A DNA stretch of 64,000 nucleotides from assembly GCF_000153165.2 (NCBI RefSeq), contig NC_014472.1, positions 3,282,001 through 3,346,000 on the forward strand, read 5' to 3'. The notes below the pieces were generated by a model. The model did no database searches, was not told the origin of the DNA, and worked only from the letters and a program-made list of their open reading frames with translations. Shown in pieces: positions 1 to 8,892 of this stretch. Position 1 is the stretch's first letter, and every line of letters starts with the position of its first letter. The translations under genes were made by a program, and so were the position numbers. The DNA comes from Maribacter sp. HTCC2170 (GTDB lineage: Bacteria > Bacteroidota > Bacteroidia > Flavobacteriales > Flavobacteriaceae).

Positions 1-689
1 AAATCGACTATCTTTCGATAGAATACCAATGCATCATTGTCTTCAACGAACAAGGCCAATTCAGGCTCATTGTCAAGGACATTTTTATTCATCTCAGTTT
101 TCTCCAACATCCTTACATACGGCGGATTGGAAACAATAACATCAAATTTTAAATGAAGCTCTTTCAAGGTCAAAACATCTGCCTGCAAAAATTCAACTTC
201 GACCTGGTTCAAAATGGCATTTTTCTTTGCTACTTCCAATGCTTTATTTGAAATATCCAAAGCGTAAACCTTTGAATTTGGTAACAACTTGGCTAAAGAA
301 ACTGCTATGCACCCGCTACCAGTACCAATATCAAGTATATTTATTTCAGATTTACCATGTTCTAAATCGGAAACAATCCAACGAACCAAATCTTCAGTTT
401 CAGGCCTTGGAATAAGCACATTCTCGTTTACCTTAAATTCTAAATTCATAAATTGAGTCAACCCAAGAATATACTGGATGGGTCGCTCCAATTTCAATTG
501 ACTTAGTGCCTCAAATAATGGTTGCTCTTCCTCTTTTTTAATAATCAATGATGGCTGCAAAGCCAGTACAAAACGTTCAAGTTTTAAATAATGCTCTATT
601 GCCAGATAAAAAAAGCTAGCTACCTCATCTTTTGGATAAATGGAATCCAACTCTTTGTGATATATGTTTTTTATTTCCTTTAAAAGCAT
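1..689 (-). CDS. prmC: Peptide chain release factor N5-glutamine methyltransferase (partial, C-terminus outside window)
   Basis: PrmC/HemK methylates the glutamine of the GGQ motif of release factors RF1 and RF2, using SAM, in the cytosol. About 229 N-terminal codons are visible. The N-terminal helical domain ends with IPRPETE (about residues 93-99). The SAM-binding motif DIGTGSGCIAVSLA follows, and the catalytic NPPYV motif lies near residue 185. The family is about 285 residues long, so roughly 55 residues lie beyond the left edge. The ATG at 689 lies 3 bp after the stop of the GNAT gene, so the two are probably co-transcribed. Identification is firm. Confidence 0.93.
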   Translation of the reverse strand, partial: MLLKEIKNIYHKELDSIYPKDEVASFFYLAIEHYLKLERFVLALQPSLIIKKEEEQPLFEALSQLKLERPIQYILGLTQFMNLEFKVNENVLIPRPETEDLVRWIVSDLEHGKSEINILDIGTGSGCIAVSLAKLLPNSKVYALDISNKALEVAKKNAILNQVEVEFLQADVLTLKELHLKFDVIVSNPPYVRMLEKTEMNKNVLDNEPELALFVEDNDALVFYRKIVD

Positions 690-692
690 CTA

Positions 693-1178
693 TTACAATT
701 GTTTTATCATCCAAACCGGACAAGAATAATGTCCTGTATTTCCCATTGGGGCATCTATATATTCAAATCCAGATTTTTTGTACAACCGTTGAGCAGCTTT
801 CATATAGGGCATAGTCTCTAAATAGCATTGTTCAAAGCCAGACTCTTTTGCCCTTTCTAGGCATTTATTCATCATTACTGAACCAATACCTCTACCCCTG
901 ACCTCTTCCAAAAAGTACATTTTTTGAAGTTCACAGACGTTGCCTTCAAAATTTTCCAGCTGAGCAATCCCTGCACAACCGATAATCTTACTATTATACT
1001 CAGCTACATAATAAGTTGCTTTTGGCACATTATAATTTTCGAACATATGGTCTAAAGCTTTGTCTGCATAAGCTGTCCCAACTTTTGGCACTCCTAAATC
1101 AACAAGTACTTTGCGAATTACTGTAGCAACTTCTTCATTGTCCTTTGGCTCAATTTCACGTATTTTTGCGTTATTCAT
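693..1178 (-). CDS. GNAT family N-acetyltransferase
   Basis: A 161-residue protein with the GNAT fold. The acetyl-CoA pyrophosphate-binding loop EEVRGRGIGS is at residues 91-100, preceded by the typical beta-4 strand (CELQKMYFLEE). The substrate cannot be read from sequence; such enzymes acetylate amines on small molecules or proteins. It is the first gene of a leftward pair with prmC. The start ATG is preceded by A/T-rich sequence, with no Shine-Dalgarno, as usual in this phylum. Confidence 0.85.
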   Translation of the reverse strand: MNNAKIREIEPKDNEEVATVIRKVLVDLGVPKVGTAYADKALDHMFENYNVPKATYYVAEYNSKIIGCAGIAQLENFEGNVCELQKMYFLEEVRGRGIGSVMMNKCLERAKESGFEQCYLETMPYMKAAQRLYKKSGFEYIDAPMGNTGHYSCPVWMIKQL

Positions 1179-1252
1179 GTAATGTAAAAAGCCTATGTTT
1201 TAATATCCTATTTTAGCGGAGTGAAGATACATGAATTTAATATGTATAGTAA

Positions 1253-1714
1253 GTGAAAAAAATATTTTCCATCGTTGTTTTAGTACTTTTTGTTGTCAGT
1301 TGTAAAATAAACAAGCAACCAGTATTTCTAGGTATTGAAAAAATTGACCTTGAACAAGCTACTCTAGATTCAATCACCGTAAGGGCCGATGCACTTTTCA
1401 ACAATGGGAATGATTTAGGTGGAACGTTATTGACCGATGAGATTGAGGTTTTTATTGATGATGCCTATATCGCAACCGTATCATCAGAGGCATTCAAAGT
1501 TCCCCCACAGGATACTTTCACAGTGCCTCTTAGGGTCAATTTCCCCAGTTCTAAAATATTCAATGAAAATAACGGAGGTCTTTTAGGAGCAATTATCAAA
1601 CAGGTATTGAACAAGAAGATTGAAGTGAATTTCAAAGGTGACATTACCTATAAACTTGCTGGTTTTTCATTTGATTACCCAATTGACCATACTGAAGAAA
1701 TCCATATAAAATAA
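1253..1714 (+). CDS. LEA14-like (water-stress/hypersensitive-response domain) lipoprotein
   Basis: A 153-residue protein beginning at a GTG codon. Its N-terminus is a lipoprotein signal with lipobox VVSC (Cys at about residue 17). The rest is one beta-rich domain resembling LEA14/WHy domains (ITVRADALFNNGNDLGG, later VPLRVNFPSSKIF). Such proteins are thought to have stress-protective roles; the molecular function is unknown. Its stop codon directly abuts the ATG of ribD, making it the first gene of a dense rightward operon (LEA14-ribD-HAD-EamA-YigZ). No better start is visible: the upstream ATG at about 1241 is out of frame. Confidence 0.75.
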   Translation: MKKIFSIVVLVLFVVSCKINKQPVFLGIEKIDLEQATLDSITVRADALFNNGNDLGGTLLTDEIEVFIDDAYIATVSSEAFKVPPQDTFTVPLRVNFPSSKIFNENNGGLLGAIIKQVLNKKIEVNFKGDITYKLAGFSFDYPIDHTEEIHIK

Positions 1715-2767
1715 ATGTCTTTAGACCATTTATATATGCAACGGGCCTTACTGCTGGCTAAAAACGGATTAGGAACTACTGCTCCCAACCCAATGGTTGG
1801 AGCTGTACTTGTCTGTAATGAAAAGATAATTGCCGAAGGGTACACAAGCCCATATGGTGGAGCACATGCAGAGGTGAATGCCATAAATTCGGTTGAAGAT
1901 AAGTCGATTCTTGCCAACTCAACTCTATATGTAACATTAGAGCCTTGTTCACACCATGGGAAAACTCCTCCTTGCGCAGATTTAATAATAAAGCACAACA
2001 TTCCCAGAGTTGTTATTGGAACTTTGGACTCACATGAAAAAGTGGCTGGAAAGGGAAAAAGAATGCTAGAAGAATCAGGTTGCAAAGTAACCTTGGGGGT
2101 TTTAGAAAATGCATGTAAAGAGCATCATAAAAGATTTTTGACTTTTCACCAAAGAAAACGTCCGTATATCATTTTGAAATGGGCACAAACAAGTGATGGT
2201 TTCATTGCCCCTGATAAAAACAAAAGAAAGGCAAAAGCAGAACCTTACTGGATAACGAATTCATATTCCCGCCAGATAGTGCATAAATGGCGCAGCGAGG
2301 AACAAGCAATATTGGTCGGAACCAAAACGGTATTGGATGATAATCCAAAATTAAATACGCGTTCATGGGCCGGAACATCACCAATTCGTATTGTGATGGA
2401 CAAAAAACTTAACATAGGTTCAAATCACCATGTGTTAGATGTAAGCTCACCTACTATTGTAATAACCCAAAACACCGATGAAGATAAACGGGCAGCCAAT
2501 ATTGCATATGAGGTAATTGATTTTTCAAAAAACCAAACTACTCAGATATGCCAGGTACTGTACAAAAGAAATATAATCAGTGTTTTGATTGAAGGTGGCG
2601 CAAAAACACTTCAAACATTCATTGATGAAAATTTATGGGATGAGGCAAGGGTTTTTACAGGTAAAAACAACTTCAAAAAAGGACTTAAAGCTCCAAGAAT
2701 GAACAAAGAAGCTTTCAAAAGTATAACGATTGAATCGGATATTTTAAATATTTACAGTAATGATTGA
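1715..2767 (+). CDS. ribD: Bifunctional diaminohydroxyphosphoribosylaminopyrimidine deaminase / 5-amino-6-(5-phosphoribosylamino)uracil reductase
   Basis: RibD catalyses the second (deamination) and third (NADPH reduction) steps of riboflavin synthesis. The N-terminal cytidine-deaminase-like domain has the zinc site HAEV (H51, catalytic E53) and PCSHHGKTPPC (C78, C87). The C-terminal reductase domain starts near residue 146 (ILKWAQTSDGFIA) and contains the IEGGAKTL nucleotide-binding segment. The length of 350 residues is normal. The gene starts immediately after the LEA14-like stop and overlaps the next gene by 8 bp. No FMN riboswitch is visible upstream of the operon. Confidence 0.95.
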   Translation: MSLDHLYMQRALLLAKNGLGTTAPNPMVGAVLVCNEKIIAEGYTSPYGGAHAEVNAINSVEDKSILANSTLYVTLEPCSHHGKTPPCADLIIKHNIPRVVIGTLDSHEKVAGKGKRMLEESGCKVTLGVLENACKEHHKRFLTFHQRKRPYIILKWAQTSDGFIAPDKNKRKAKAEPYWITNSYSRQIVHKWRSEEQAILVGTKTVLDDNPKLNTRSWAGTSPIRIVMDKKLNIGSNHHVLDVSSPTIVITQNTDEDKRAANIAYEVIDFSKNQTTQICQVLYKRNIISVLIEGGAKTLQTFIDENLWDEARVFTGKNNFKKGLKAPRMNKEAFKSITIESDILNIYSND

Positions 2768-3362
2768 AAACATCATTTTTGACTTTGGGGATATCTTCAT
2801 TAATCTAGACAAGGAGATTGTTTTTCGTGAAATGCAAAATCAAGGTGTCCCGACTTTAAACCCCGAAATATTGAGTCTTAGTTTGGCATTTGAAGTTGGG
2901 GAAATTTCTCCACAGACTTTTGTAGGTGGACTTAAATCGTCGTTTCCCAAAGCAACTTCCGAACAAATCATTACCATATGGAATGGTATGTTGTTGGATT
3001 TTCCTGATTACAGATTGGATTTTTTAGAAAAGCTTGCTAAAGAAAATAAATACCGTTTATTTTTATTGAGTAACACCAATGCACTTCACATTCCCGAAGT
3101 TGTAAATATTATGGGTGATTCTAATTACAATCGATTTAAAAACAGTTTTGAACAATTCTATCTTTCACATGAGATACATTTAAGAAAACCCAATGCTGAC
3201 ATTTTTGAATTTGTACTTTCGGAAAATAATCTAAATGCTTCTGAAACACTATTTATAGACGATACTCTTGAAAATACTGAAGCCGCCGATAAATTAGGGA
3301 TCAATACCTGGAACTTGATTGTAGGGAAAGAAGATATCATCGACTTAAAAACCAAATTATAA
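2760..3362 (+). CDS. HAD family hydrolase (YihX-like)
   Basis: A 200-residue HAD-superfamily protein. Motif I is FDFGD near residue 8, with the nucleophilic Asp followed by x-Gly, as in the YihX-type and epoxide-hydrolase-associated branch (DLGNV). LLSNTNALH (motif II) and LRKPNADIF (motif III Lys) follow, then LFIDDTLENTEAA (motif IV) near residue 160. It is probably a phosphatase acting on small phosphorylated metabolites. Its position directly after ribD invites the idea that it supplies the missing dephosphorylation of the riboflavin intermediate; this is inference only. It overlaps ribD by 8 bp and the transporter by 1 bp. Confidence 0.85.
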   Translation: MIENIIFDFGDIFINLDKEIVFREMQNQGVPTLNPEILSLSLAFEVGEISPQTFVGGLKSSFPKATSEQIITIWNGMLLDFPDYRLDFLEKLAKENKYRLFLLSNTNALHIPEVVNIMGDSNYNRFKNSFEQFYLSHEIHLRKPNADIFEFVLSENNLNASETLFIDDTLENTEAADKLGINTWNLIVGKEDIIDLKTKL

Positions 3363-4225
3363 TGCTAGACCTGGCCTTAAGTGTATGCTGTTCAAGTTTG
3401 ATCTTTGTTATTTTCAAACTTTTTGATGTGTATAAAATTGAAACATTCTATGCCATCATCTCAAACTACGTTGTTGCCTGTATTGTTGGCTTATTCTTTT
3501 ATTCAGGAGAAATCAACCCAATTGAAATTTCTTCGAAGCCATGGTTTTTAGGTACTTTACTTTTAGGTTTTCTCTTTATAATAGTATTTAACTTAATGGC
3601 GAGAACATCACAAACTGTTGGGGTTTCAGTGGCCTCTGTAGCTACTAAAATGTCATTGGTCATCCCTGTTATTTTTGGGGTTTTGGTATATAAAGAAGAA
3701 CTCGGACTAATTAAAATAATTGGAATACTGCTTGCTTTGGCCGCAGTCTATTTTGCTTCAATCAAGGAAAGCAAAATTTCTATCAGAAAGTCCGCCTTGT
3801 TGTTGCCTATTTTGGTATTCCTTGGCTCAGGTATTATAGATACCAGTATTAAATATGTTCAGGAATCGCATATAAGTGAAAACGAATTTCCACTTTTTTC
3901 GGCCACAGTATTTGGTGCAGCGGCTTTTGTTGGGATTTGCTTCATATTAGTAAAAAGTTTCAAAACCTCGCTAAAAATAAATCTTAAAAATGTTTTAGGA
4001 GGAATTGCCCTTGGTGTCCCCAATTATTTCTCTGTTTACTATTTGTTACGAGCATTACAAAATCCGTCTTTGACTAGCTCTTCTATATTCACCATTAACA
4101 ATGTTGCTGTTGTGATGTTGTCAACGTTGTTAGGTATTCTTCTATTCAAGGAGCAAATCAGTCTTAAGAACTGGGGCGGTATTGTGCTGGCAGTTATAAG
4201 TATAATTTTGGTTGCAATATTCTAA
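3362..4225 (+). CDS. EamA/DMT-family transporter
   Basis: A 287-residue polytopic inner-membrane protein with about ten hydrophobic segments arranged as two repeated five-helix halves. This is the EamA drug/metabolite transporter architecture. The end of each half has the characteristic phrase (GVLVYKEELGLIKIIGILLAL and LGILLFKEQ...LKNWGGIVLAV). Substrate unknown. The start overlaps the HAD stop (TAATG), and its stop likewise overlaps the start of the next gene, so it is translationally coupled within the ribD operon. Confidence 0.88.
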   Translation: MLDLALSVCCSSLIFVIFKLFDVYKIETFYAIISNYVVACIVGLFFYSGEINPIEISSKPWFLGTLLLGFLFIIVFNLMARTSQTVGVSVASVATKMSLVIPVIFGVLVYKEELGLIKIIGILLALAAVYFASIKESKISIRKSALLLPILVFLGSGIIDTSIKYVQESHISENEFPLFSATVFGAAAFVGICFILVKSFKTSLKINLKNVLGGIALGVPNYFSVYYLLRALQNPSLTSSSIFTINNVAVVMLSTLLGILLFKEQISLKNWGGIVLAVISIILVAIF

Positions 4226-4839
4226 TGGCTGAACAGGATAAATACAAAACGCTGAAAAAACCATCTCCCGAAATTTTGTTCAAGGAAAAGAAAAGTAAAT
4301 TTTTCGGTTATGCCTTTCCAATTAACAATGAAGATGAAATTAAACCTATAATTGAAAACCTGAGGAAAAAACACCATGCAGCCAACCACGTATGCTATGC
4401 GTGGCAATTAGGAACTTCAGAAATACGATATAGGGCCAATGATGATGGTGAACCCAACAATTCAGCCGGAATGCCTATTTATGGACAGATTCAATCATTC
4501 GATATAACGAACATCCTTGTAGCTGTCGTAAGAATATTTGGAGGAACCAAACTGGGTGTTGGAGGACTAATAAGCGCTTACAGAACTGGGGCGCAAATGG
4601 CACTGGAAGAATCCAATATTATTGAAAAAACAATTAATGCCCATATTGAAATCAAGTTTGGTTATGCCAATATGAATAATGTTATGCGCATCATTAAACA
4701 AAATCAACTGAAAATCATCTCTCAGAACCTAGAGATGGATTGTAGTATTACAATAAGTACCCCTAAAAGTACGGGGCAGCAGATTTTAGAAAGTTTTAAT
4801 GTTTTTAAGGATATTAGAGCCATTGAGAAAAAGGACTAA
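4225..4839 (+). CDS. YigZ/IMPACT family protein
   Basis: A 204-residue member of the YigZ (UPF0029/IMPACT) family. The N-terminal domain has the family signature (KFFGYAFPI, HVCYAWQLG, DDGEPNNSAGMPI, GGTKLGVGGLISAYR). A small C-terminal ferredoxin-like domain follows. The biochemical role is poorly defined; the eukaryotic relative IMPACT acts in translational control. It is the last gene of the operon, and its 3' end overlaps the convergent thioesterase gene by 4 bp. Confidence 0.88.
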   Translation: MAEQDKYKTLKKPSPEILFKEKKSKFFGYAFPINNEDEIKPIIENLRKKHHAANHVCYAWQLGTSEIRYRANDDGEPNNSAGMPIYGQIQSFDITNILVAVVRIFGGTKLGVGGLISAYRTGAQMALEESNIIEKTINAHIEIKFGYANMNNVMRIIKQNQLKIISQNLEMDCSITISTPKSTGQQILESFNVFKDIRAIEKKD

Positions 4840-5234
4840 ATATTCAGTTTCTCTAAAAGGTAGTCCGGACATTTAACTGGTCGGTTTTTCTTGGCATCCA
4901 TAAAGGCAAGTACCGTATTTGCTTCTGCCAACAAATCTCCATTTTCATTGTAAATCTCATAGTCAAATTCAATCCTGACCATAGGTTTTTTTCTTAAAAT
5001 CGTGCGCAGCGTAATCAAGTCATCATAAAGCGCTGATTTCTTGTAATTTATGGTTATTGAAATCACCGGTAAAATAATTCCATTCTCCTCCATAGATTTA
5101 TAAGAGATTCCCAACACCCTAAGCCACTCCACCCTGCCCATCTCTAGGTATTGTGGATAATTCCCATGATAGACTACACCCATTTGGTCGGTTTCGCCAT
5201 ATCTCACCCGAAAAGAAATTTCATTAAAATCCAT
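4836..5234 (-). CDS. Acyl-CoA thioesterase, YbgC/4-hydroxybenzoyl-CoA type hot-dog fold
   Basis: A 132-residue single hot-dog domain. The motif RYGETDQMGVVYHGNYPQYLEMGR (split here: catalytic Asp in ETDQMGVVYH) is the YbgC/4HBT signature. Such enzymes hydrolyse short-chain acyl-CoA or acyl-ACP thioesters in the cytosol. It is a single gene on the minus strand, upstream of and divergent from dnaA. Confidence 0.9.
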   Translation of the reverse strand: MDFNEISFRVRYGETDQMGVVYHGNYPQYLEMGRVEWLRVLGISYKSMEENGIILPVISITINYKKSALYDDLITLRTILRKKPMVRIEFDYEIYNENGDLLAEANTVLAFMDAKKNRPVKCPDYLLEKLNI

Positions 5235-5440
5235 GTTTTTTCAACTAAAAATGATATATTTAAATGCTTGTGAAAGCAGCACCATAACATGCGAAAAAAA
5301 AAGGGTAAATTCAACCCCATTTCATTTTTTTTTTAGAATTTTTGTTCACATATTTGCCAGACCTAAATTACGCTTGTATATCTGATGACCTTTCGCTGAT
5401 TATGCTTAAAAACCAACCAAAAACAAGAAAGAATTAATAA

Positions 5441-6865
5441 ATGAGTGTAACTGCAAATTCCGTTTGGAACAATTGTCTGGCTTTTATCAAAGATAATATC
5501 CAACCGCAGGCATTCAAAACATGGTTTGAGCCTATCAAACCTGTTAAGCTGTCAGAGAATGCCTTGAGCATTCAAGTCCCGAGTAAATTTTTCTACGAAT
5601 GGCTCGAGGAACATTATGTGAAATTATTAAAAGTTGCACTCACCAAGGAATTGGGCGAAACTGCCAAATTGGTGTATATCATCCGTATGGAAAACACTTA
5701 TGGCAACCGTGAACCTTTCACAGAAAAAATACCAAGCTCAAATAGAGGCAATATGGGCCCACAAGAAATGGATGTCCCCATTAAATCTAAAAACCCTGAA
5801 TTACGCAACCCGTTTGTAATTCCTGGTATTCGAAATATAAAAATAGAGTCTCAGTTAAATCCCAATTACAATTTTGATAATTTCCTTGAAGGAGATTCAA
5901 ACAGATTGGCACGCTCTGCAGGTATGGCAGTGGCCAATAAACCGGGAGGCACCTCTTTTAATCCGTTATTGATATTTGGTGGTGTTGGTTTAGGAAAAAC
6001 GCATTTGGCACATGCCATTGGCGTCGAAATCAAGGATAAGTATCCAGAACGCACAGTCCTTTATATTTCTGCTGAGAAATTTACCCAACAATATATTGAG
6101 TCTGTAAAGAAGAACACGAGAAACGATTTTATTCACTTCTATCAATTGATAGATGTATTGATTATTGACGACGTACAATTTCTTTCTGGCAAATCCGGGA
6201 CTCAGGACGTATTCTTCCATATCTTCAATCATCTGCACCAAAACGGCAAGCAAGTAATACTTACTTCTGACAAGGCTCCGGTTGATATGCAGGATATCGA
6301 GCAACGTTTACTATCAAGGTTCAAATGGGGATTGTCCGCTGAATTGCAGAACCCCGATTACGAAACTCGCATTTCAATTCTTAAGAACAAGTTATATCGC
6401 GATGGTGTTGAAATGCCAAATGATATTGTTGATTATGTTGCAAAGCATATAAAAACAAATATTCGTGAGCTTGAAGGTGCCATTATCTCTCTTATTGCAC
6501 AGTCTTCTTTCAATAAAAAAGAGGTGACCATTGAATTGGCGCAGCAGGTGGTTGAGAAATTCGTAAAGAATACCAAACGCGAAGTATCTATTGACTATAT
6601 TCAAAAAGTGGTTTCTGATTACTTTGAAATGGATGTAGCCACCTTACAATCCAAAACAAGAAAGAGGCACATTGTCCAAGCAAGACAATTGGCAATGTTC
6701 TTTGCAAAAAAGTTCACCAAAGCTTCTTTGGCAAGTATTGGTTCACAGATTGGAAAAAGGGATCATGCCACTGTGCTGCATGCATGTAAGACAGTTGATA
6801 ACCTCGCAGAAACTGACAAGCAGTTCCGTAAGTATATCGAAGATTTAACAAAGAAACTTACCTAA
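5441..6865 (+). CDS. dnaA: Chromosomal replication initiator protein DnaA
   Basis: DnaA binds DnaA boxes at oriC and melts the origin in an ATP-dependent way. The 474 residues show domain I (helicase-loading, 1-90) and a linker. The AAA+ core has Walker A GGVGLGKT (about 180-187), Walker B LIIDD (about 240-244) and the sensor/arginine-finger segment QRLLSRFKWG. The C-terminal DNA-binding domain carries the signature KRDHATVLHACKTV (about 438-451). The 206-bp upstream region is AT-rich, but I see no clear DnaA box cluster, so it is not called as oriC. Two further genes follow closely and are probably co-transcribed. Confidence 0.97.
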   Translation: MSVTANSVWNNCLAFIKDNIQPQAFKTWFEPIKPVKLSENALSIQVPSKFFYEWLEEHYVKLLKVALTKELGETAKLVYIIRMENTYGNREPFTEKIPSSNRGNMGPQEMDVPIKSKNPELRNPFVIPGIRNIKIESQLNPNYNFDNFLEGDSNRLARSAGMAVANKPGGTSFNPLLIFGGVGLGKTHLAHAIGVEIKDKYPERTVLYISAEKFTQQYIESVKKNTRNDFIHFYQLIDVLIIDDVQFLSGKSGTQDVFFHIFNHLHQNGKQVILTSDKAPVDMQDIEQRLLSRFKWGLSAELQNPDYETRISILKNKLYRDGVEMPNDIVDYVAKHIKTNIRELEGAIISLIAQSSFNKKEVTIELAQQVVEKFVKNTKREVSIDYIQKVVSDYFEMDVATLQSKTRKRHIVQARQLAMFFAKKFTKASLASIGSQIGKRDHATVLHACKTVDNLAETDKQFRKYIEDLTKKLT

Positions 6866-6875
6866 ATCATTTTTG

Positions 6876-7331
6876 ATGGCAACTAAGGTTTTAATGGTAT
6901 GCCTTGGAAACATCTGTAGGTCACCATTGGCCGAAGGTATTCTTCAAAGTAAAGTTGACAGTGATGTTGTAATCGTAGATTCGGCAGGAACCGGTGGTTA
7001 TCATATTGGTAGTCAACCTGATAGTCGAAGTATTTCAGTCGGACTTAAATACAAAATTGATATTCGCAATCAGCGGTGTAGAAAATTTATCCCAAATGAT
7101 TTTGAGGATTTTGACTTAATCTACGTGATGGATAAGAGCAACTATGCAAATGTTATAGCACAAGCAAACCATAATCACGAAATTGTGAAAGTTCGATTAT
7201 TGTTGAATGAATTAGGGCCGGGTGACAAGGAAGTTCCAGACCCCTATTACGATGACGATGGGTTTGAACATGTGTTCAACCTTATTGATGAGGCATGCGA
7301 AGTTATTGCCAATAATCTCAATTCTAATTAA
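6876..7331 (+). CDS. Low-molecular-weight protein-tyrosine phosphatase
   Basis: A 151-residue protein with the phosphatase P-loop CLGNICRSP at its start (nucleophile C9, R15). The general-acid motif VPDPYYDD lies near residue 120, typical of LMW-PTPs. It removes phosphate from tyrosine or other small substrates; the bacterial target is unknown. A TTG 3 bp upstream is in frame, but the ATG at 6876 gives the normal family N-terminus and is preferred. It lies 10 bp after dnaA and 5 bp before the methyltransferase gene. Confidence 0.92.
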   Translation: MATKVLMVCLGNICRSPLAEGILQSKVDSDVVIVDSAGTGGYHIGSQPDSRSISVGLKYKIDIRNQRCRKFIPNDFEDFDLIYVMDKSNYANVIAQANHNHEIVKVRLLLNELGPGDKEVPDPYYDDDGFEHVFNLIDEACEVIANNLNSN

Positions 7332-7336
7332 TCTTT

Positions 7337-8059
7337 ATGCAAGACAAAGGCAAGGTCAAAGGAAAACTATTTTTAATACCCAGCACACTTGGGGACAATG
7401 AACCTTTGGAAGTCTTACCAATTTCTATTAAAAGGACAATAGAACAAATTGATCATTATATTGTTGAGAATGAAAAAACCGCAAGACGGTTCATAAAAAA
7501 AATAAGTCCCAGAAAATCGCAACCTGGATTACAGATTGAAGTATTGAACAAATATACTGAGCCCACCGAGCTTCCTAATTTTCTAGACCCCTGTTTAAAA
7601 GGTATAGATGTTGGTATATTATCTGAGGCGGGTTGCCCGGGTATTGCTGACCCTGGCGCTGAGGTGGTGAAAATAGCACATCAAAAAAACATACAGGTTG
7701 TGCCTCTTGTTGGCCCCTCTTCTTTACTCTTGGCATTGATGTCAAGTGGCATGAATGGCCAAAACTTCGCTTTTAATGGGTACCTGCCCATTGAATCTAA
7801 CGACAGAAAAAAAACAATTAAATCACTGGAAAAGAGATCAAGAGACTTGAAGCAATCCCAAATGTTCATTGAAACACCTTATCGCAATGAGAAATTATTT
7901 CAGGAACTTCTAAAGTCTTTATCAGGTCATACTATGCTCTGTATAGCTTGTGACATTACCTTACCAACTGAATTTATTGCCACCAAAAGTATTGCAGACT
8001 GGAAAAACACTAGTTTGGATTTGAATAAAAGGCCTGCCATTTTTATTTTACAAGCATAA
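7337..8059 (+). CDS. RsmI-like SAM-dependent methyltransferase (tetrapyrrole methylase fold), short form
   Basis: A 240-residue protein with the tetrapyrrole-methylase fold of RsmI, which 2'-O-methylates C1402 of 16S rRNA. Visible landmarks are LSEAGCPGIADPGAEVV near residue 95, the loop VPLVGPSSLLLALMSSG, NFAFNGYLP, and IETPYRN. It is shorter than classical RsmI (about 280). Its first motif reads LFLIPSTLGD instead of the usual VGTPIGN, so the exact target may differ. It follows the phosphatase gene by 5 bp and is the last gene of the dnaA cluster. Confidence 0.8.
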   Translation: MQDKGKVKGKLFLIPSTLGDNEPLEVLPISIKRTIEQIDHYIVENEKTARRFIKKISPRKSQPGLQIEVLNKYTEPTELPNFLDPCLKGIDVGILSEAGCPGIADPGAEVVKIAHQKNIQVVPLVGPSSLLLALMSSGMNGQNFAFNGYLPIESNDRKKTIKSLEKRSRDLKQSQMFIETPYRNEKLFQELLKSLSGHTMLCIACDITLPTEFIATKSIADWKNTSLDLNKRPAIFILQA

Positions 8060-8093
8060 AAAATAAACCCTGACAAAACTGCCAGGGCCTACC
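8058..8093 (-). terminator. Rho-independent terminator of the lysozyme-fold gene
   Basis: On the minus strand CCCTGgCA...TGtCAGGG forms a hairpin (arms at 8068-8072 and 8083-8087, extended by CA/TG) followed by the T-rich tract TTTATTTTTT. It lies between the convergent 3' ends. The tail on the plus strand is poor, so it mainly serves the minus-strand gene. Confidence 0.7.
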
Positions 8094-8115
8094 ATTTTCA
8101 TATGTATATAAAATC

Positions 8116-8745
8116 TTAAATCTTTGGGTTACGTTTGGCAACCACAAATGATAAATCATATCCGGAAAATTTCTCGATGTAATCATCAATAGTTGTTCCG
8201 TAAGCATCTTTGGTATTGGTCCTGCCGTAAGAACGTAAATATTTCATCACGTTACCTGGGCCTGCCAAGTGTGCTGCAGCCAACATTCCAGACTCCGTAA
8301 TTTCAACCCCCTTTATCTGTTTACCCACAAAACGCTTGATGTCTCTTCTCATAATCCATTTGTTACGGGCAATATTAGTTTCAAAAGCTTTTTCTTGCAA
8401 AATGGGATCGTTCAAAAAATCGGATGCATTGTTAACACCTACCAATTGAAGGGTGCCAACGCCAAATTGATATTTACCCAAATATCCCAAGGTATTCGTG
8501 GCAAAATAATTACCTGACGATTCTTTAAAGGCCAAGGCCTCTTTAAAACCAATAAAGGAACTTCCCAAAAAGGGAGGCACCACTATTGATGAAGCAGTAA
8601 TAGTTTTGTTTTTGGGAAACAAAACTTTCGTAGGTTCATTGACTTTTAAAGTGCTAGGGACTTTCTGATCAGTAGATAATCCGCTAAAACTTACAAAAAT
8701 CAACAGCATGATAAGAGAACAAAAAAAGATTAAACACTTTCTCAT
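8116..8745 (-). CDS. Exported lysozyme-fold protein (putative lytic transglycosylase)
   Basis: A 209-residue protein with an N-terminal hydrophobic signal sequence (residues 1-25). It contains a lysozyme-like segment: ALAFKESSGNY supplies the candidate catalytic Glu in an ESSG context, followed by LGYLGKYQFG and AHLAGPGNVMKYL. This pattern resembles exported peptidoglycan lytic transglycosylases and phage-type lysozymes. It probably acts in the periplasm on murein. A TATCTTTG -7 box lies 57 bp upstream and a terminator follows, so it looks monocistronic. Confidence 0.7.
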   Translation of the reverse strand: MRKCLIFFCSLIMLLIFVSFSGLSTDQKVPSTLKVNEPTKVLFPKNKTITASSIVVPPFLGSSFIGFKEALAFKESSGNYFATNTLGYLGKYQFGVGTLQLVGVNNASDFLNDPILQEKAFETNIARNKWIMRRDIKRFVGKQIKGVEITESGMLAAAHLAGPGNVMKYLRSYGRTNTKDAYGTTIDDYIEKFSGYDLSFVVAKRNPKI

Positions 8746-8801
8746 ATCTCTATTTTCTTAAGACCTATGGCCGGAAAATGGCCTGCTTAAATTTCACCCT
8801 A

Positions 8802-8809
8802 CAAAGATA
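8802..8809 (-). promoter_or_regulatory. -7 promoter box TATCTTTG
   Basis: On the minus strand TATCTTTG fits the Bacteroidota -7 consensus TAnnTTTG, 57 bp upstream of the lysozyme-fold gene. No good TTG -33 element is seen at the ideal distance. Confidence 0.5.
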
Positions 8810-8892
8810 TGGCGACTAAAATGTAAGAATTAAAAGCTCTTGTTAAAAATATCCGATTTTAGTTAATAAGTCTTAAATAGCCGATTAGTTAC

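Noticed and set aside
5235-5440. Possible oriC upstream of dnaA
   Set aside because: AT-rich, but no cluster of DnaA boxes (TTATCCACA-like) was found here or in the other gaps; a GC-skew analysis of the whole genome would be needed.
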